Assembly: GCA_963664935.2 (NCBI GenBank)
Contig: CAXXSE010000007.1
Location: 806,001-870,000, forward strand
DNA length: 64,000 nucleotides
Direction of reading: 5' to 3'
Source: G963664935 sp963664935
GTDB lineage: Bacteria; Pseudomonadota; Gammaproteobacteria; Methylococcales; G963664935
Shown here: one piece after another, positions 1 through 8,793 of the stretch
Layout of the letters: every line of letters begins with the position of its first letter
How positions within the stretch are numbered: the stretch's first letter is position 1
The notes under the pieces: model-generated
Told to the model about the DNA's origin: nothing
Databases searched by the model: none
The model's input: the letters and a program-made list of their open reading frames with translations, nothing else
Translations under genes and position numbers: made by a program

Positions 1-164
1 TCCGACAAAATCGAATCAACCGAAATGATGAACAGGACACGTTAAAGGCCTGCCGATTTATGGCTGTTTAAATTTCCTCTTACTTTTGATCTCCGGGTGT
101 TGGATCGTATTATTGTGGCTCAAGACACCTGTTCGTTTGCGCAGCATCGTTTGATGTGGGAATC

Positions 165-190
165 ATTGCAAAAGGGAACCCTTTTGCAAT
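165..190. repeat. Perfect 26-bp palindrome upstream of the NB-ARC pair
   Basis: Twelve-base arms ATTGCAAAAGGG and its exact complement are separated by AA. A degraded copy sits just after the NB-ARC gene (2150-2167), so the two sites bracket the two-gene unit. It could be a terminator-like hairpin or the end of a mobile cassette. No gene is seen in bases 1-278. Confidence 0.7.
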
Positions 191-278
191 TCCCCAACCA
201 ACAATAAAGCTGTCATGAACAGCCATATAAGCCGTTATGTTAAGGTACAATGTCTTGGGTAATTGTTTGGAGATAAGC

Positions 279-620
279 ATGGCTGTATTCGATCAACGCA
301 ATCAAACGGTGACGTATCAATACAATGCGGCTGGAAACATCGACATTGGAGCAATCCAGAATAAACTGGAATTAACCAACGAATTAAGGAAATTACAAGG
401 AGAACTCACTACGGCGATTGAGCACAAAGCGCTGGATAACGATAGCGCTATCGATGCCGAATATCAGCTCAAAAAAGCCGTTTCACAAGCTGAAAAGATA
501 GCACCGGAAAAACCAGTGTTAATTAAACACCTATCAAAAGCAAAAGAATTGGTGTCCGGCGTGTCCGGTTTGGCGGGAGCGATTGGTCAAGCCATCGAAA
601 AAATATCAGTACTTTTCTAG
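279..620 (+). CDS. Small helical partner protein of an NB-ARC unit
   Basis: A protein of 113 residues. The start chosen is the ATG at 279 because GGAG lies 7 bases before it; an earlier in-frame start at 237 has no such site. The N-terminus reads MAVFDQRNQTVTYQYNAAGN, and a closely similar DQ-x-x-Q-x-V-x-x-Q-[YF]-N motif opens the next gene product. The rest is predicted charged helix ending in a Gly/Ala-rich hydrophobic stretch (about residues 95-113). No catalytic motif is seen. It ends 13 bases before the NB-ARC gene, so they are almost surely co-transcribed. Small proteins like this beside STAND ATPases often act as adaptors or effectors; that role is inferred here, and the family is not one I can name. 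Confidence 0.65.
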   Translation: MAVFDQRNQTVTYQYNAAGNIDIGAIQNKLELTNELRKLQGELTTAIEHKALDNDSAIDAEYQLKKAVSQAEKIAPEKPVLIKHLSKAKELVSGVSGLAGAIGQAIEKISVLF

Positions 621-633
621 GTAGCGCCTGTTC

Positions 634-2082
634 ATGACAGCTATCGACCAGAAAGGACAGCAGGTTGATAAACAGTTTAATATCGTTATCACGCCGTCCG
701 GCAAACGCATTCCGCTGTTTAAACCACCTCAAGCGCCGCACTTTACCAACCGCAAAACCGAACTCGAAAACATTTTGAATGCTTTACGACCTGGCAAAGT
801 CGTCACGATCTGTGGTCCTGGAGGAATGGGGAAAACCGCGCTGACCGCCAAAGCCATCTGGACGTTGGCACCAGAGAATGAAATTCCGGCTTCCTTTCCG
901 GATGGCATTATTTTTCATACGTTTTACAACCAGCCTAGGGTTGATCTGGCGTTAGAAATGATTGCTCAAGCTTTAGGCGATGAAGCGAAACCGACACCCG
1001 AAGCCGGGGCGCAAAGAGCGCTGTCTGGTAAACAGCTCTTATTGGTTTTGGATGGCACCGAAGAAGCTGATGATTTAGCAAAAATCTATGCCATCGCCGG
1101 AGGATGTGGCGTGCTTGTCACCAGCCGAAGAAGCGAAGATGCCTTCGATGATTGGAACGACATCACGCCCTTAGCCACGGATGAATCAATCGAGCTGTTA
1201 CAGGCTTGGGGTAAACGCCGGGCAGACGATCAAGATACCGTTCGGGCTATCTGTGAATTAGTCGGCAATCTGCCTCTGGCGGTGCGTTTGGCAGGGTTCT
1301 ATTTATCTCATCGCCAAACCAACGCATCCAGCTACCTAGGATGGCTGAAAGCTTCCCCTTTAAATGCCTTGGATCACGGCAAACGCCGCGATCAAAGTGT
1401 ACCCATCCTATTAGAGCGCAGTCTTGTGCAAGTCGGTCAAGAAGCTAAATCAACCTTAGCGTTGACAGGTATGCTCGCACTTGCACCGTTTGACAGTGCC
1501 GTCATTGCCGAGGCTTTAAATGTGCCTGTCTATGAAGCCGAAAAACGATTGGGGCAGCTGGTGAATTGGGGTTTTTTGAATATCGTCGATGATCGATACC
1601 AAGTCACCCATGCCTTGATTCATACCTATGTGCGTGAGTGTCTCATCCTAGATGATGACACCATTCATCGTTTGATCACATATTACCTCACACTCACTCA
1701 AACACAAAGAGCAAAAGGCGTGGAAGGTTATCGACGCCTAGATAAAGAACGCGCGCACCTGCTGTATCTTGTCAGACTTTGTGTTGAAAAAGAATTTTGG
1801 GAGAGTGCTAAACAATTCGTGTGGGCGATGGATGATTATTTGGATATCCAAGGTTATAAAACGGAATGGATAACCGTTCTTGAAATGGGCATCACAGCCA
1901 CCCAAAACACGCAGGATCGTCAGGGTGAAAGCGCCTTCATCGGCAACCTGGGGATCGCCTACCGTGACTTGGGTCAGGTGGAAAAAGCTAAAATATGCTT
2001 CCAGGATGCATTATCGATATTTGAGGAAATCAAGTCTCCATATGCCGAACACGTTCGGCAGTGGTTGGATGATTTGGAATAA
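634..2082 (+). CDS. NB-ARC (STAND) ATPase with short C-terminal TPR
   Basis: A protein of 482 residues. Residues 5-16 repeat the DQ-x-x-Q-x-V-x-x-Q-F-N motif of the upstream small protein. The NTPase core follows: a F-x-N-R-x-x-E-L segment near 37-44, Walker A GPGGMGKT at 61-68, Walker B LLLVLDG near 135-141, the VLVTSRR sensor strand and a GNLPLAV (GLPL-type) motif. A winged-helix region ends with an MHD-like VTHALIH. The sensor part is very short: about one clear TPR (NLGIAYRDLGQVEKAKICF) before the stop. STAND NTPases of this class are regulated switches in signalling, apoptosis-like death and phage defence. The short sensor suggests it relies on the small partner, or that TPR copies were lost. 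The family call is firm; the biological role is not known. Confidence 0.9.
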   Translation: MTAIDQKGQQVDKQFNIVITPSGKRIPLFKPPQAPHFTNRKTELENILNALRPGKVVTICGPGGMGKTALTAKAIWTLAPENEIPASFPDGIIFHTFYNQPRVDLALEMIAQALGDEAKPTPEAGAQRALSGKQLLLVLDGTEEADDLAKIYAIAGGCGVLVTSRRSEDAFDDWNDITPLATDESIELLQAWGKRRADDQDTVRAICELVGNLPLAVRLAGFYLSHRQTNASSYLGWLKASPLNALDHGKRRDQSVPILLERSLVQVGQEAKSTLALTGMLALAPFDSAVIAEALNVPVYEAEKRLGQLVNWGFLNIVDDRYQVTHALIHTYVRECLILDDDTIHRLITYYLTLTQTQRAKGVEGYRRLDKERAHLLYLVRLCVEKEFWESAKQFVWAMDDYLDIQGYKTEWITVLEMGITATQNTQDRQGESAFIGNLGIAYRDLGQVEKAKICFQDALSIFEEIKSPYAEHVRQWLDDLE

Positions 2083-2149
2083 AGAAACCCTCTGTTAGTA
2101 AAAACAATACCCACCCAGCTCATTGATATAGATTGGATTAAATAAATTG

Positions 2150-2167
2150 CAAAAGGGACCCCTTTTG
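2150..2167. repeat. Second copy of the CAAAAGGG palindrome
   Basis: CAAAAGGG, two bases, then CCCTTTTG. The outer ATTG of the left arm is shared with the copy at 165-190, but the right arm has drifted. It lies 67 bases past the NB-ARC stop, so the pair of palindromes encloses the two-gene unit. Confidence 0.6.
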
Positions 2168-2246
2168 ACACAAAAAACGGAACCGCCTAAGTTTTTGATA
2201 AACAAAGCCCTTGAAATCATCAAAATGGTGTGTCAATAATACGGTC

Positions 2247-2808
2247 ATGAAAATCGGCTATGCGCGGGTATCCACGGACGAGCAAAATCTGGATTTGCAG
2301 ATTGATGCACTCAAGGCCGCAGGGTGCAAAACAATATTCACCGATGAAGGCATCAGCGGCATTACCAAAGAACGCAAAGGGCTTTCGGAAGCGCTTCTGG
2401 CCGTTAGAGCCAAAAACAAAACACTGGTGGTCTGGAAGCTGGACAGATTAGGTCGTTCTCTGGGGTTTCTATGCGAATTTATTGAACAGCTCAGGGATCA
2501 AGGCACAGGGTTCCAAAGCCTGACAGACGCCATTGATACCACCACGACCGGCGGCAAAGCTGGTCTTTCATATTATGGGCGCACTGGCGGAGTTTGAACG
2601 TGATCTGATCCGGGAGAGAACCAAAGCCGGGATGAAAGCCGCCAAAAAGCGTGGGAAGCATGTCGGGCGGCCTAAAGCTTTATCGACGGGGCAGGTCCAA
2701 CACATTCAAGAGCTATTGTCTCAAGGTAAAACACAACGGGAGATTGCCGGATTATTCGGCGTATCGGCCAATACTGTTGGGCGTGAAATCAAAAGTATTG
2801 GGGCTTGA
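2247..2808 (+). pseudogene. Serine recombinase (resolvase/invertase), frameshifted
   Basis: The N-terminal half opens MKIGYARVSTDEQNLDLQID with the catalytic Ser of the small serine recombinases, then WKLDRLGRSL. After TTTTGGK the frame breaks at the AAA of 2556-2558, and the other frame continues KLVFHIMGALAEFERDLIRERTKAG through a C-terminal helix-turn-helix (TQREIAGLFGVSANTVGREI). Removing one A restores a normal-length protein of about 187 residues. The run is too short to be a typical programmed slip site. The type is that of Tn3-family resolvases and related invertases. No matching transposase or inverted repeats are seen next to it, so it is probably a stranded remnant. A sequencing indel is possible. 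Confidence 0.85.
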
Positions 2809-2859
2809 TGTAATGCCCGTATTCGCCAAGGCAAACTTCGTATAGCCGTGATAGGGAAT

Positions 2860-3555
2860 ATGCCATTAGACATTTTTTTTGGAATTGTTCCTCTAATAAT
2901 AGTGGTATCTATTGCATTTCTAGTCCACCTATTAACCATCACTTTCGATAATTCGAACAAGCGACAAAAGCAAGCAAATGAGCAATTTTTACAATTGCTT
3001 AAAGGTAATATAGACAACGGTATTATCTTAGACTTGGATGTTATTTTGAACATTAAACAATCGGTGGAGCGACAGCATTCTACTGAAATTATCGTATCCA
3101 ATATGCTTCAAGATATTCTAGTGAAAGTGAATGATCCCTCTAATTCTGATGAGGTAGGTAAACAGGAAGAACGAAATAAAAAAATAAGTAATCTCATTTT
3201 GGAAGAGAACGAGGCCGCCCCCTTTGAAAACTTACCCGAGGAAGAGAGGAGACTATTCCGCGGTTTAGAAGACGCAATAAAGAATAGCGACAAGTCATCA
3301 ATAAAATTCCATTTTGGCGAGTTAAATACGGTCATTTCTATGCGAAACATTGAGTATACCAAAGCAAGCAAAATGACTAGATGGTCTGTACCTCTGGCGG
3401 TAATAGGATTGTCTCTTACTGTTATTTTTGGTGTTATGGGTATGAAAGGACCAAATGAAAAAGACCTAAAGAACTCTATAATTTCTACAATTCAATCTGA
3501 ACTAAAAGCGGCTAACAAGTTAACGCAATCAACCGCTGACGCATCGACTGATTGA
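2860..3555 (+). CDS. Small protein with two membrane segments, unknown function
   Basis: About 231 residues from the ATG at 2860; a GTG at 2848 is an alternative, and neither has an ideally spaced ribosome site. A hydrophobic segment near the start (IFFGIVPLIIVVSIAFLVHL) is followed by a charged, mostly helical cytoplasmic-type region of about 150 residues, then a second segment (VPLAVIGLSLTVIFGVMGM) and a short polar tail. The composition is AT-rich and Asn/Lys-rich, unlike the neighbouring genes. I do not recognise the family. Its place between a broken recombinase and a transposon suggests accessory cargo. Confidence 0.65.
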   Translation: MPLDIFFGIVPLIIVVSIAFLVHLLTITFDNSNKRQKQANEQFLQLLKGNIDNGIILDLDVILNIKQSVERQHSTEIIVSNMLQDILVKVNDPSNSDEVGKQEERNKKISNLILEENEAAPFENLPEEERRLFRGLEDAIKNSDKSSIKFHFGELNTVISMRNIEYTKASKMTRWSVPLAVIGLSLTVIFGVMGMKGPNEKDLKNSIISTIQSELKAANKLTQSTADASTD

Positions 3556-3558
3556 GGC

Positions 3559-3584
3559 GTTACACTTGTCTAGTGAAGTGTAAC
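3559..3584. terminator. Hairpin just after the two-TM gene
   Basis: GTTACACTT and AAGTGTAAC form a 9-bp stem with an 8-base loop right after the stop codon at 3555. There is no U-run, so it is a probable transcript-end hairpin rather than a classic intrinsic terminator. Confidence 0.5.
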
Positions 3585-3653
3585 AATATCGGAGAAGGTC
3601 AGAGACGGCAAGCCTTATAATTCGGGTCGGCAATGCCGATCAAAACGCGTTTT

Positions 3654-3682
3654 ATGTTACAGAATTGCCTATTCTGTAACAT
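3654..3682. repeat. Strong 12-bp stem hairpin
   Basis: ATGTTACAGAAT, the loop TGCCT, then ATTCTGTAACAT: a perfect 12-bp stem between two convergent genes. It may terminate transcription from either side. The rest of 3585-3796 holds no gene. Confidence 0.6.
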
Positions 3683-3796
3683 CGCAGCAAAAAGCCCGCC
3701 GGGTCGAAGGGACAGAGGCGGACTTTGGGTGACCTATCACCGTTGGCGGTCTTCGGCGTCTCCATCATTCTCAGGGTGGTGTTGAGACCTCATCCA

Positions 3797-4390
3797 TCAA
3801 GCGAGAGTTGGATTCAACGAAAACGTCGGGGTGCGTCTTATCGATGGGTGCTCATACCTTCTACGCATGCAGCCTAGAACCAGCACGCTGATCAAAAACA
3901 GCGGCATGATTTGAGGTTCTGGCACGGCTTGAGGATCTTGTACGGCCTCTAAACTGTAGCTCCCATTGAGAGGTTCAAAGGCGCTTCCAAAAAAGGGGCT
4001 ACTAAGGAAGATAGGATTCGGAGGATTAAAGATCACTGTATCGAATAAGAATCCGCCAAAACACGCAGGCGTAAAACAGGCGATAAAATCCAGCGCGCTG
4101 CTACCATCCAATGACAAGCGCGGCGGCAATCCGGAGGAGATATCAAGGTTGGATAAAGAATCGAAGAAATTGAGTGGTCCAGGGGTTGGTGCGCCATTGA
4201 ACTGAGCATCGTTGATGGCCGTAATAATGACCGTGTTGCCATCAATCTGTAAATTACCTTCAAGTTCGGCCTCAAGCAACCCTCCAGCAGTTAAGGTATA
4301 GGATAAATTAAAAAAACTCGCTTGTGCTGTGGGTAGCATCACCAATAACAAAAGTCCCGCAAAGAATGCACCTTTCGTTTGTTTGCCCAT
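3797..4390 (-). CDS. PEP-CTERM sorting-domain protein
   Basis: A protein of 197 residues. An N-terminal signal peptide (GAFFAGLLLLVMLPTAQAS) leads to a Gly/Phe/Pro-rich extracellular region with one possible disulfide pair (CFTPACF). The C-terminus has the exosortase sorting signal: VPEP near residue 157, a hydrophobic helix (LFLISVLVLGC) and an RRR cluster. PEP-CTERM proteins are exported, cut and anchored by exosortase A-type enzymes, usually in bacteria that make extracellular polysaccharide. Oddly, about 18 residues follow the arginine cluster, where most family members stop within a few residues; a lost stop codon is possible. No exosortase gene lies in the window. Confidence 0.85.
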   Translation of the reverse strand: MGKQTKGAFFAGLLLLVMLPTAQASFFNLSYTLTAGGLLEAELEGNLQIDGNTVIITAINDAQFNGAPTPGPLNFFDSLSNLDISSGLPPRLSLDGSSALDFIACFTPACFGGFLFDTVIFNPPNPIFLSSPFFGSAFEPLNGSYSLEAVQDPQAVPEPQIMPLFLISVLVLGCMRRRYEHPSIRRTPTFSLNPTLA

Positions 4391-4971
4391 AATATATTCC
4401 TAAAGTTAGATAAAAGGTAAATTGCATTAGGCAATATATATACCATTAGCAGGAATAAATTCTTTAACGATTGTTATTTAATTAAAAATGTTGCTGATTT
4501 TAGGTTTGAACCGGGCCGTTTGTGGGCAAAATAGCATAATATGTAAAAGTCATTGACTAAACAACTACCCTTTCAAAGGCTATCAGCCACAAAAACGCTC
4601 ATAATTTCCATAATCCTCAATGACTACCCCCTATCATTGTTGTATCAATATCCCGGAGTTTGGGGCTGGCCCCAAGGACAATAAAATAACGTAAGCCGGA
4701 GGCGCACTCCTTTTGCGTTTTAGAAACGCTTAATACGCAAAGCGGATTTTATTATTTTAAGCTTAATGGGCGCATCGTTGCGTTAAGGGATTAAAATCAG
4801 GGCTGAACAATTGATGAGTGAAGTGTTCAGCGGCACCATTTCGGCTTAAAACTGCGGCGGCGACCGCCACCCCGGCGTGGACCGGGCATGTATTTTTTAT
4901 CATAGAATTTTCCGCCATAGCGGCGGGAGGGAACAATAGCCCGTTTGAAAGTGGCGCTTAAATTCATGCCT
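4391..4971. other. Non-coding stretch before the Tn3 element
   Basis: No convincing gene. The first 100 bases are AT-rich and should hold the promoter of the PEP-CTERM gene. A small hairpin (TTGGGG, four bases, CCCCAA) lies at 4660-4675, and loosely mirrored ATAAAAT/ATTTTAT tracts lie around 4680-4760. A minus-strand open frame here is mostly an extension out of the transposon end. Confidence 0.5.
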
Positions 4972-5010
4972 GGGGTCTGAGTACTAACGGAACAGGAAAC
5001 CGGGTTAAGG
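4972..5010 (+). repeat. Left terminal inverted repeat of the Tn3 element
   Basis: Starts GGGGTCTGAGTACTAACGGA and is the reverse complement of 8755-8793 with a single mismatch near the middle. Thirty-eight-base repeats starting GGGG are typical of Tn3-family ends. The tnpA stop lies four bases inside it. Confidence 0.93.
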
Positions 5011-5013
5011 ATT

Positions 5014-8000
5014 TCAAATAACCAGCATTTTCTGCTCATATGGATTCCGCAACGGGCGGAGTTTTCCTTCTGCAGGAGCTCCTTCGAGATGGAAGGAATA
5101 GCGCCCAAGAAAGTTAAAATGGCTATGCCCCAAGGGTGAAAGCCTCGCTACATCTTCCAGAAGAATTTCATAACCGTCTTTTTTCATTTGATCCAGAGCG
5201 GATTGCATGTAAATCGTATTCCAAAGTACAAGGGCGTTTAGAACCAGTCCGAGGGTTCCAAGCTGATCTTCCTGGCCTTCCTTATATCGTTGGCGCAATT
5301 CCCCTTTGTGGCCATGATAAACTTCTCTACCGAGACCGTGCCGTCCTTCCCCACGGTTAAGCTGGGTCAGGATACGCCTGCGGTACGTTTCATCGCTGAT
5401 AAAATTCAGCATGTAAGCAGTTTTCGGTATTTTTCCGAGTTCAGCGATGGCTTTGCCCAGGGTGGTTGGGCGTTTGCTATTAAATAACGATCGGATCAAT
5501 TCTGATGCGCTGACCGTACCCATTTTCAACGATGCAGCCGTGCGCAGGATGTCATCCCAGTGTCGGATGAAAATATCCGTCTTAACGCGATTGCGAGAAA
5601 GAGCGTTTAGCGCACCGTAATCGGCTTGGGGATCACAGCGCCAGAACCGGGAACTACCAATATCGGCTAGCCGGGGCGAGAATTGATAACCCAGCAACCA
5701 GAAAAGGCCGAATACGATTTCAGTGGCTCCGGCGGTATCGGTCATAATTTCTGTGATCCTGAGCGATGTTTCGTGTTCGAGTAACCCTTCCAGAATATAC
5801 ATGGAATCCCGCAATGTGCCGGGGATGACAAGATGATGAAAGCCGGTAAACTGGTCGGAGGTAAAGTTGTAATAGGTCACGCCGCGTCTGCGGCCAAAAT
5901 ATTTTTCGTTCGGTCCAGCATGGATAGTCTGTACCGGCACCACAAACCTCATTCCATCCGCTGATGCCACTTCGCCGCCGCCCCAAAACGATGCAAGCGG
6001 AATGCTGGTTTGCCTTTCAACCAGGCGAGCATTGGCGCGGATCAGCGTTTCAGCCCGGACGTAATTCTGCATTGTCCAGCTTAGCCTATGGCGTGTGAGC
6101 GGCAAAAAAGAAGGATCAATTACAGGTTCCAACCCAGTATTACAAGCCTGTGCTATCAGGGCCGCGCAGAGGCTGATAGCAAGATTGTCGGCACGCGCGT
6201 TCTCTTCGCTGATATGAGTGAATTCATCGGCGAAACCGGTCAGGGCATGGATTTCCAGCAACACTTCCGGTAAATCCACACACGGCAAACGAGCTGCTAT
6301 TTCGTTTCGAAGCTGAATTAAGCTCTCTGGTTCCCCAAGCTTATCAAGGGAGGATAGGGTAAAATCTCGGTTTTCATTGGCCGGATGAAGCATCAGCGCC
6401 GTATTTGTATCAAGACCGGTCAAGGTTTCCCGATAGGCATTATCCAGTTGTCCGGCAAGTAATTCTGCTCCTTCCGCACCTGATTTAGGATGGCCCAGGG
6501 AATTGCAAAATCTTGGTTTCACGGAATTCCAACGGGTTGCTGACAGCAATTTTTTACGCGGATCGGACCATTTCATGCTGGCAGGCACAAAAACATCCCG
6601 GCGGCGCAGGGCTGTTTGTAACCGTTCCAGAATACAAAGCGTGTAGGCCCGCCGATCGATGTATCCGTTCTGACCAATAATGCGGCGCTGCCAGCCTTTC
6701 GAAATTCCGGCAAGCGGTGCGCCTGTCATATCTGGATTGCTGTTACCTTCAATGGAATATAAAAAGTCCATGGCATCCAATACTGGTTTTCCTGCCGGGA
6801 TGCCGGAAAAGTTTACTGTTTGCAAAACTTTCGGGAAAAAGCGTCGGACAGACCGGTAACTTTCCGTGATTTCCTGCTCATAATTGTCATCTACAGGTCG
6901 TGCCAGTTTACCGACACGCGCGGATGCTTCTTCAAGCTGGGATCGAGGGATTTGTTTGAACAGCAGGTCCCGTAGGTTTTCGGGTGGCAAAGCATCATCC
7001 AGAATGACCTCACAGGCCTTGCGTAAATCAAGGGCAGCTCTATCCAAATCACGTAAAGTACGCAGCCTCTTTTTCTTTCCCGCTTCCCCCGCCCCCTTGA
7101 AAATTTTATCGGCCAGTAAATCCAGAAGGGCAAGCGCATCATCCATGGTTGTAAGCTCAGAATTTTTGGCAAATGATAAAAGCGTTGCCGTCCGCCGGTT
7201 ATCCTGCATTTGCTTTATATGGGCCGCCCTTGAACGAGCCGCATAGCGTGCCAGAGTTTTGACCCGCCCAGGCAGAAACGGTGAAAGATCAATGGAACCA
7301 ACACCCAGGCCCTGGATTTTCTCGACTCTTTTCGACGCTGCAACCAAAGCGGGGCCGCTGATACGGACAGGCCCACGTCGCAAGCGATCAAGATGACTTT
7401 GGCGATCCTCTTCGGAAACTTCCAATAGCCATTCCAAGCGCTGTCTTTGCAACGGTGTTGTTAGCTCATCTAACGAAGACCAAAGGTTTTTTGCTACCCG
7501 GTCGCGCACACGGGCAATCAGCCGGGCCAGCACCGTCGCACCAGGCAACAGGATTTTTCTTTCCACTAGACGAGCGGTTGCCAGATCAAAAAGAACACTC
7601 GGGTGTTCGTTACCGAAACAGCAACGGTTGTAAAGCCACCGGACAAGGCCGAATGACTCGGCCCGGGCTGTAAAATCTCTATATCCGTAAACCTCTTTTA
7701 TTTCAGCAATATGATCCAGCCGCGTTTCTCCGATACCGTATAGGTTCAGAACGGAAAGATTATCGATCCCCAGTTGCTGGCCGATATAAACGGTGACGTT
7801 TTCGGGAACATCTGTGGGGTCTTTCAGAAATGTTCCGATAAACCGTGCTGTTCCAAGCTGCACGGCAAAACCAATCCTGTTGTGATCGCCGCGCCGCTTT
7901 TTAATCAGCGTACTGTCAGTATCGTCCAGATAAAAATAACGGGACAGTTGTTCTTCCGATGGTGCGCACGAAAAGTGCCCATAATGTTTTAGTTGTTCAT

Positions 8001-8022
8001 CCGATAAAAATTCTACGGGCAT
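5014..8022 (-). CDS. tnpA: Tn3-family transposase
   Basis: A protein of 1002 residues, the usual Tn3-family length, with no break. The N-terminal DNA-binding half opens MPVEFLSDEQLKHYG. The catalytic half carries the recognisable Tn3 segments ASADGMRFVVPVQT (first Asp), ITEIMTDTAGATE (second Asp) and LADIGSSRFWR, then NALVLWNTIYM near the C-terminus. The enzyme binds the 38-39 bp terminal repeats and makes a cointegrate by replicative transposition, which tnpR would normally resolve. It reads toward the left repeat and ends just inside it. As the frame is intact, it could still act on this element, though cointegrates may stay unresolved. Confidence 0.96.
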   Translation of the reverse strand: MPVEFLSDEQLKHYGHFSCAPSEEQLSRYFYLDDTDSTLIKKRRGDHNRIGFAVQLGTARFIGTFLKDPTDVPENVTVYIGQQLGIDNLSVLNLYGIGETRLDHIAEIKEVYGYRDFTARAESFGLVRWLYNRCCFGNEHPSVLFDLATARLVERKILLPGATVLARLIARVRDRVAKNLWSSLDELTTPLQRQRLEWLLEVSEEDRQSHLDRLRRGPVRISGPALVAASKRVEKIQGLGVGSIDLSPFLPGRVKTLARYAARSRAAHIKQMQDNRRTATLLSFAKNSELTTMDDALALLDLLADKIFKGAGEAGKKKRLRTLRDLDRAALDLRKACEVILDDALPPENLRDLLFKQIPRSQLEEASARVGKLARPVDDNYEQEITESYRSVRRFFPKVLQTVNFSGIPAGKPVLDAMDFLYSIEGNSNPDMTGAPLAGISKGWQRRIIGQNGYIDRRAYTLCILERLQTALRRRDVFVPASMKWSDPRKKLLSATRWNSVKPRFCNSLGHPKSGAEGAELLAGQLDNAYRETLTGLDTNTALMLHPANENRDFTLSSLDKLGEPESLIQLRNEIAARLPCVDLPEVLLEIHALTGFADEFTHISEENARADNLAISLCAALIAQACNTGLEPVIDPSFLPLTRHRLSWTMQNYVRAETLIRANARLVERQTSIPLASFWGGGEVASADGMRFVVPVQTIHAGPNEKYFGRRRGVTYYNFTSDQFTGFHHLVIPGTLRDSMYILEGLLEHETSLRITEIMTDTAGATEIVFGLFWLLGYQFSPRLADIGSSRFWRCDPQADYGALNALSRNRVKTDIFIRHWDDILRTAASLKMGTVSASELIRSLFNSKRPTTLGKAIAELGKIPKTAYMLNFISDETYRRRILTQLNRGEGRHGLGREVYHGHKGELRQRYKEGQEDQLGTLGLVLNALVLWNTIYMQSALDQMKKDGYEILLEDVARLSPLGHSHFNFLGRYSFHLEGAPAEGKLRPLRNPYEQKMLVI

Positions 8023-8178
8023 TTTCCTACTCTCAAAAAACGGTCGTTTGTTAAGGCAGTTTTTAAGCCCGAAACGAACTGTGAGAAACTCTTGCTTCTC
8101 TTGTCCAATTTTCTCGTCTTATAAAACAATGTCCTATAAACTCATTGTTGTGCTATAAAAGCAAGATAGAATTTGAAA
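8023..8178. promoter_or_regulatory. Spacer between tnpA and tnpR: likely res site and promoters
   Basis: 156 bases between the divergent starts. It holds several CTATAAA/TTATAAAA motifs (for example TGTCCTATAAACTCATTG near 8129) in the arrangement expected for the resolvase-binding subsites and both promoters of Tn3-type elements. The call rests on position; subsite boundaries cannot be set by eye. Confidence 0.55.
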
Positions 8179-8749
8179 ATGGGAAAAATAATCGGATATG
8201 CTCGTGTCAGCACTAACGAACAAAATTTAAATTTGCAGGTTGATGCCCTGAAAAAAGAGGGCTGCATAAAAAGAAATATATATGTCGATAAAGCATCCGG
8301 CGCAAAAGCAGACCGCCCAGGCCTTGATGCCTGTCTTGCGGCTAGAACCGGGAGATGTTTTGCTCGTATGGAGGCTTGATCGCCTGGGACGCTCCATGTC
8401 TCATCTGGTCAAGCTTATCGAACAACTCCTTGAAAACAAAATAGGATTTAAATCCATCTGTGATGGAACTATTGATACGACAACAGCCTCTGGAGAGTTC
8501 GTCTTCAATATATTTTCGGCTCTTGCCCAATTTGAGCGCAGGCTGATACAGGAAAGAACAAAGGCCGGACTAGATGCCGCCAGAGCCAGAGGAAAGAAAG
8601 GTGGACGAAAGGCCATTACAGCGAACGATCCTCGCGTTGTTACGGCCAAGGAAATGCACAAAAATAAAACGATCAATATTCAAAAAATATGCTCGACTCT
8701 TAGCATCTCACGCGCGACATTCTACCGGTATCTGACAATTCAAGGCTAA
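8179..8749 (+). pseudogene. tnpR: Tn3 resolvase, frameshifted
   Basis: Starts at the ATG at 8179 (MGKIIGYARVSTNEQNLNLQ, with the catalytic Ser) and runs to LDACLAA. The frame breaks near 8335-8345 and resumes as LEPGDVLLVWRLDRLGRSMS, followed by the normal E-helix (FERRLIQERTKAG) and C-terminal helix-turn-helix (IQKICSTLSISRATFYRYL). One base gained or two lost explains it. Both serine recombinases in this window are broken in this way. If real, site-specific resolution at res is lost. Confidence 0.88.
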
Positions 8750-8754
8750 AACAC

Positions 8755-8793
8755 CCTTAACCCGGTTTCCGGTTCCGTTAGTACTCAGACCCC
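8755..8793 (-). repeat. Right terminal inverted repeat of the Tn3 element
   Basis: Ends ...GTACTCAGACCCC and mirrors 4972-5010 with one mismatch. The tnpR stop is five bases upstream. Confidence 0.93.

Larger units (their letters stand above)
4972..8793. mobile_element. Tn3-family transposon, 3.8 kb, complete ends
   Basis: Bounded by 39-bp inverted repeats (4972-5010 and 8755-8793) that begin GGGG and differ at one base. It carries divergent tnpA (minus) and tnpR (plus) with a res-like spacer between them, the Tn3 subgroup layout, and no cargo. The five bases outside each end (TGCCT and GAATA) do not match, so the expected 5-bp target duplication is absent. A short echo of the end, AGTACTCAG, recurs just outside the right repeat at about 8799-8807. 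Transposase intact, resolvase frameshifted. Confidence 0.93.

Noticed and set aside
2556..2558. Programmed frameshift in the serine recombinase
   Set aside because: AAAG is not a standard slip heptamer, and resolvases are not known to need frameshifting; a plain indel fits better.
4660..4830. Integron attC-like site in the folded intergenic DNA
   Set aside because: The mirrored tracts lack the paired R and L boxes, and no integrase or cassette array is nearby.
4827..5108. A 93-codon minus-strand frame with an Arg/Gly-rich end
   Set aside because: It is mostly out-of-frame transposon sequence running through the terminal repeat; the basic tail alone is too little to call a gene.
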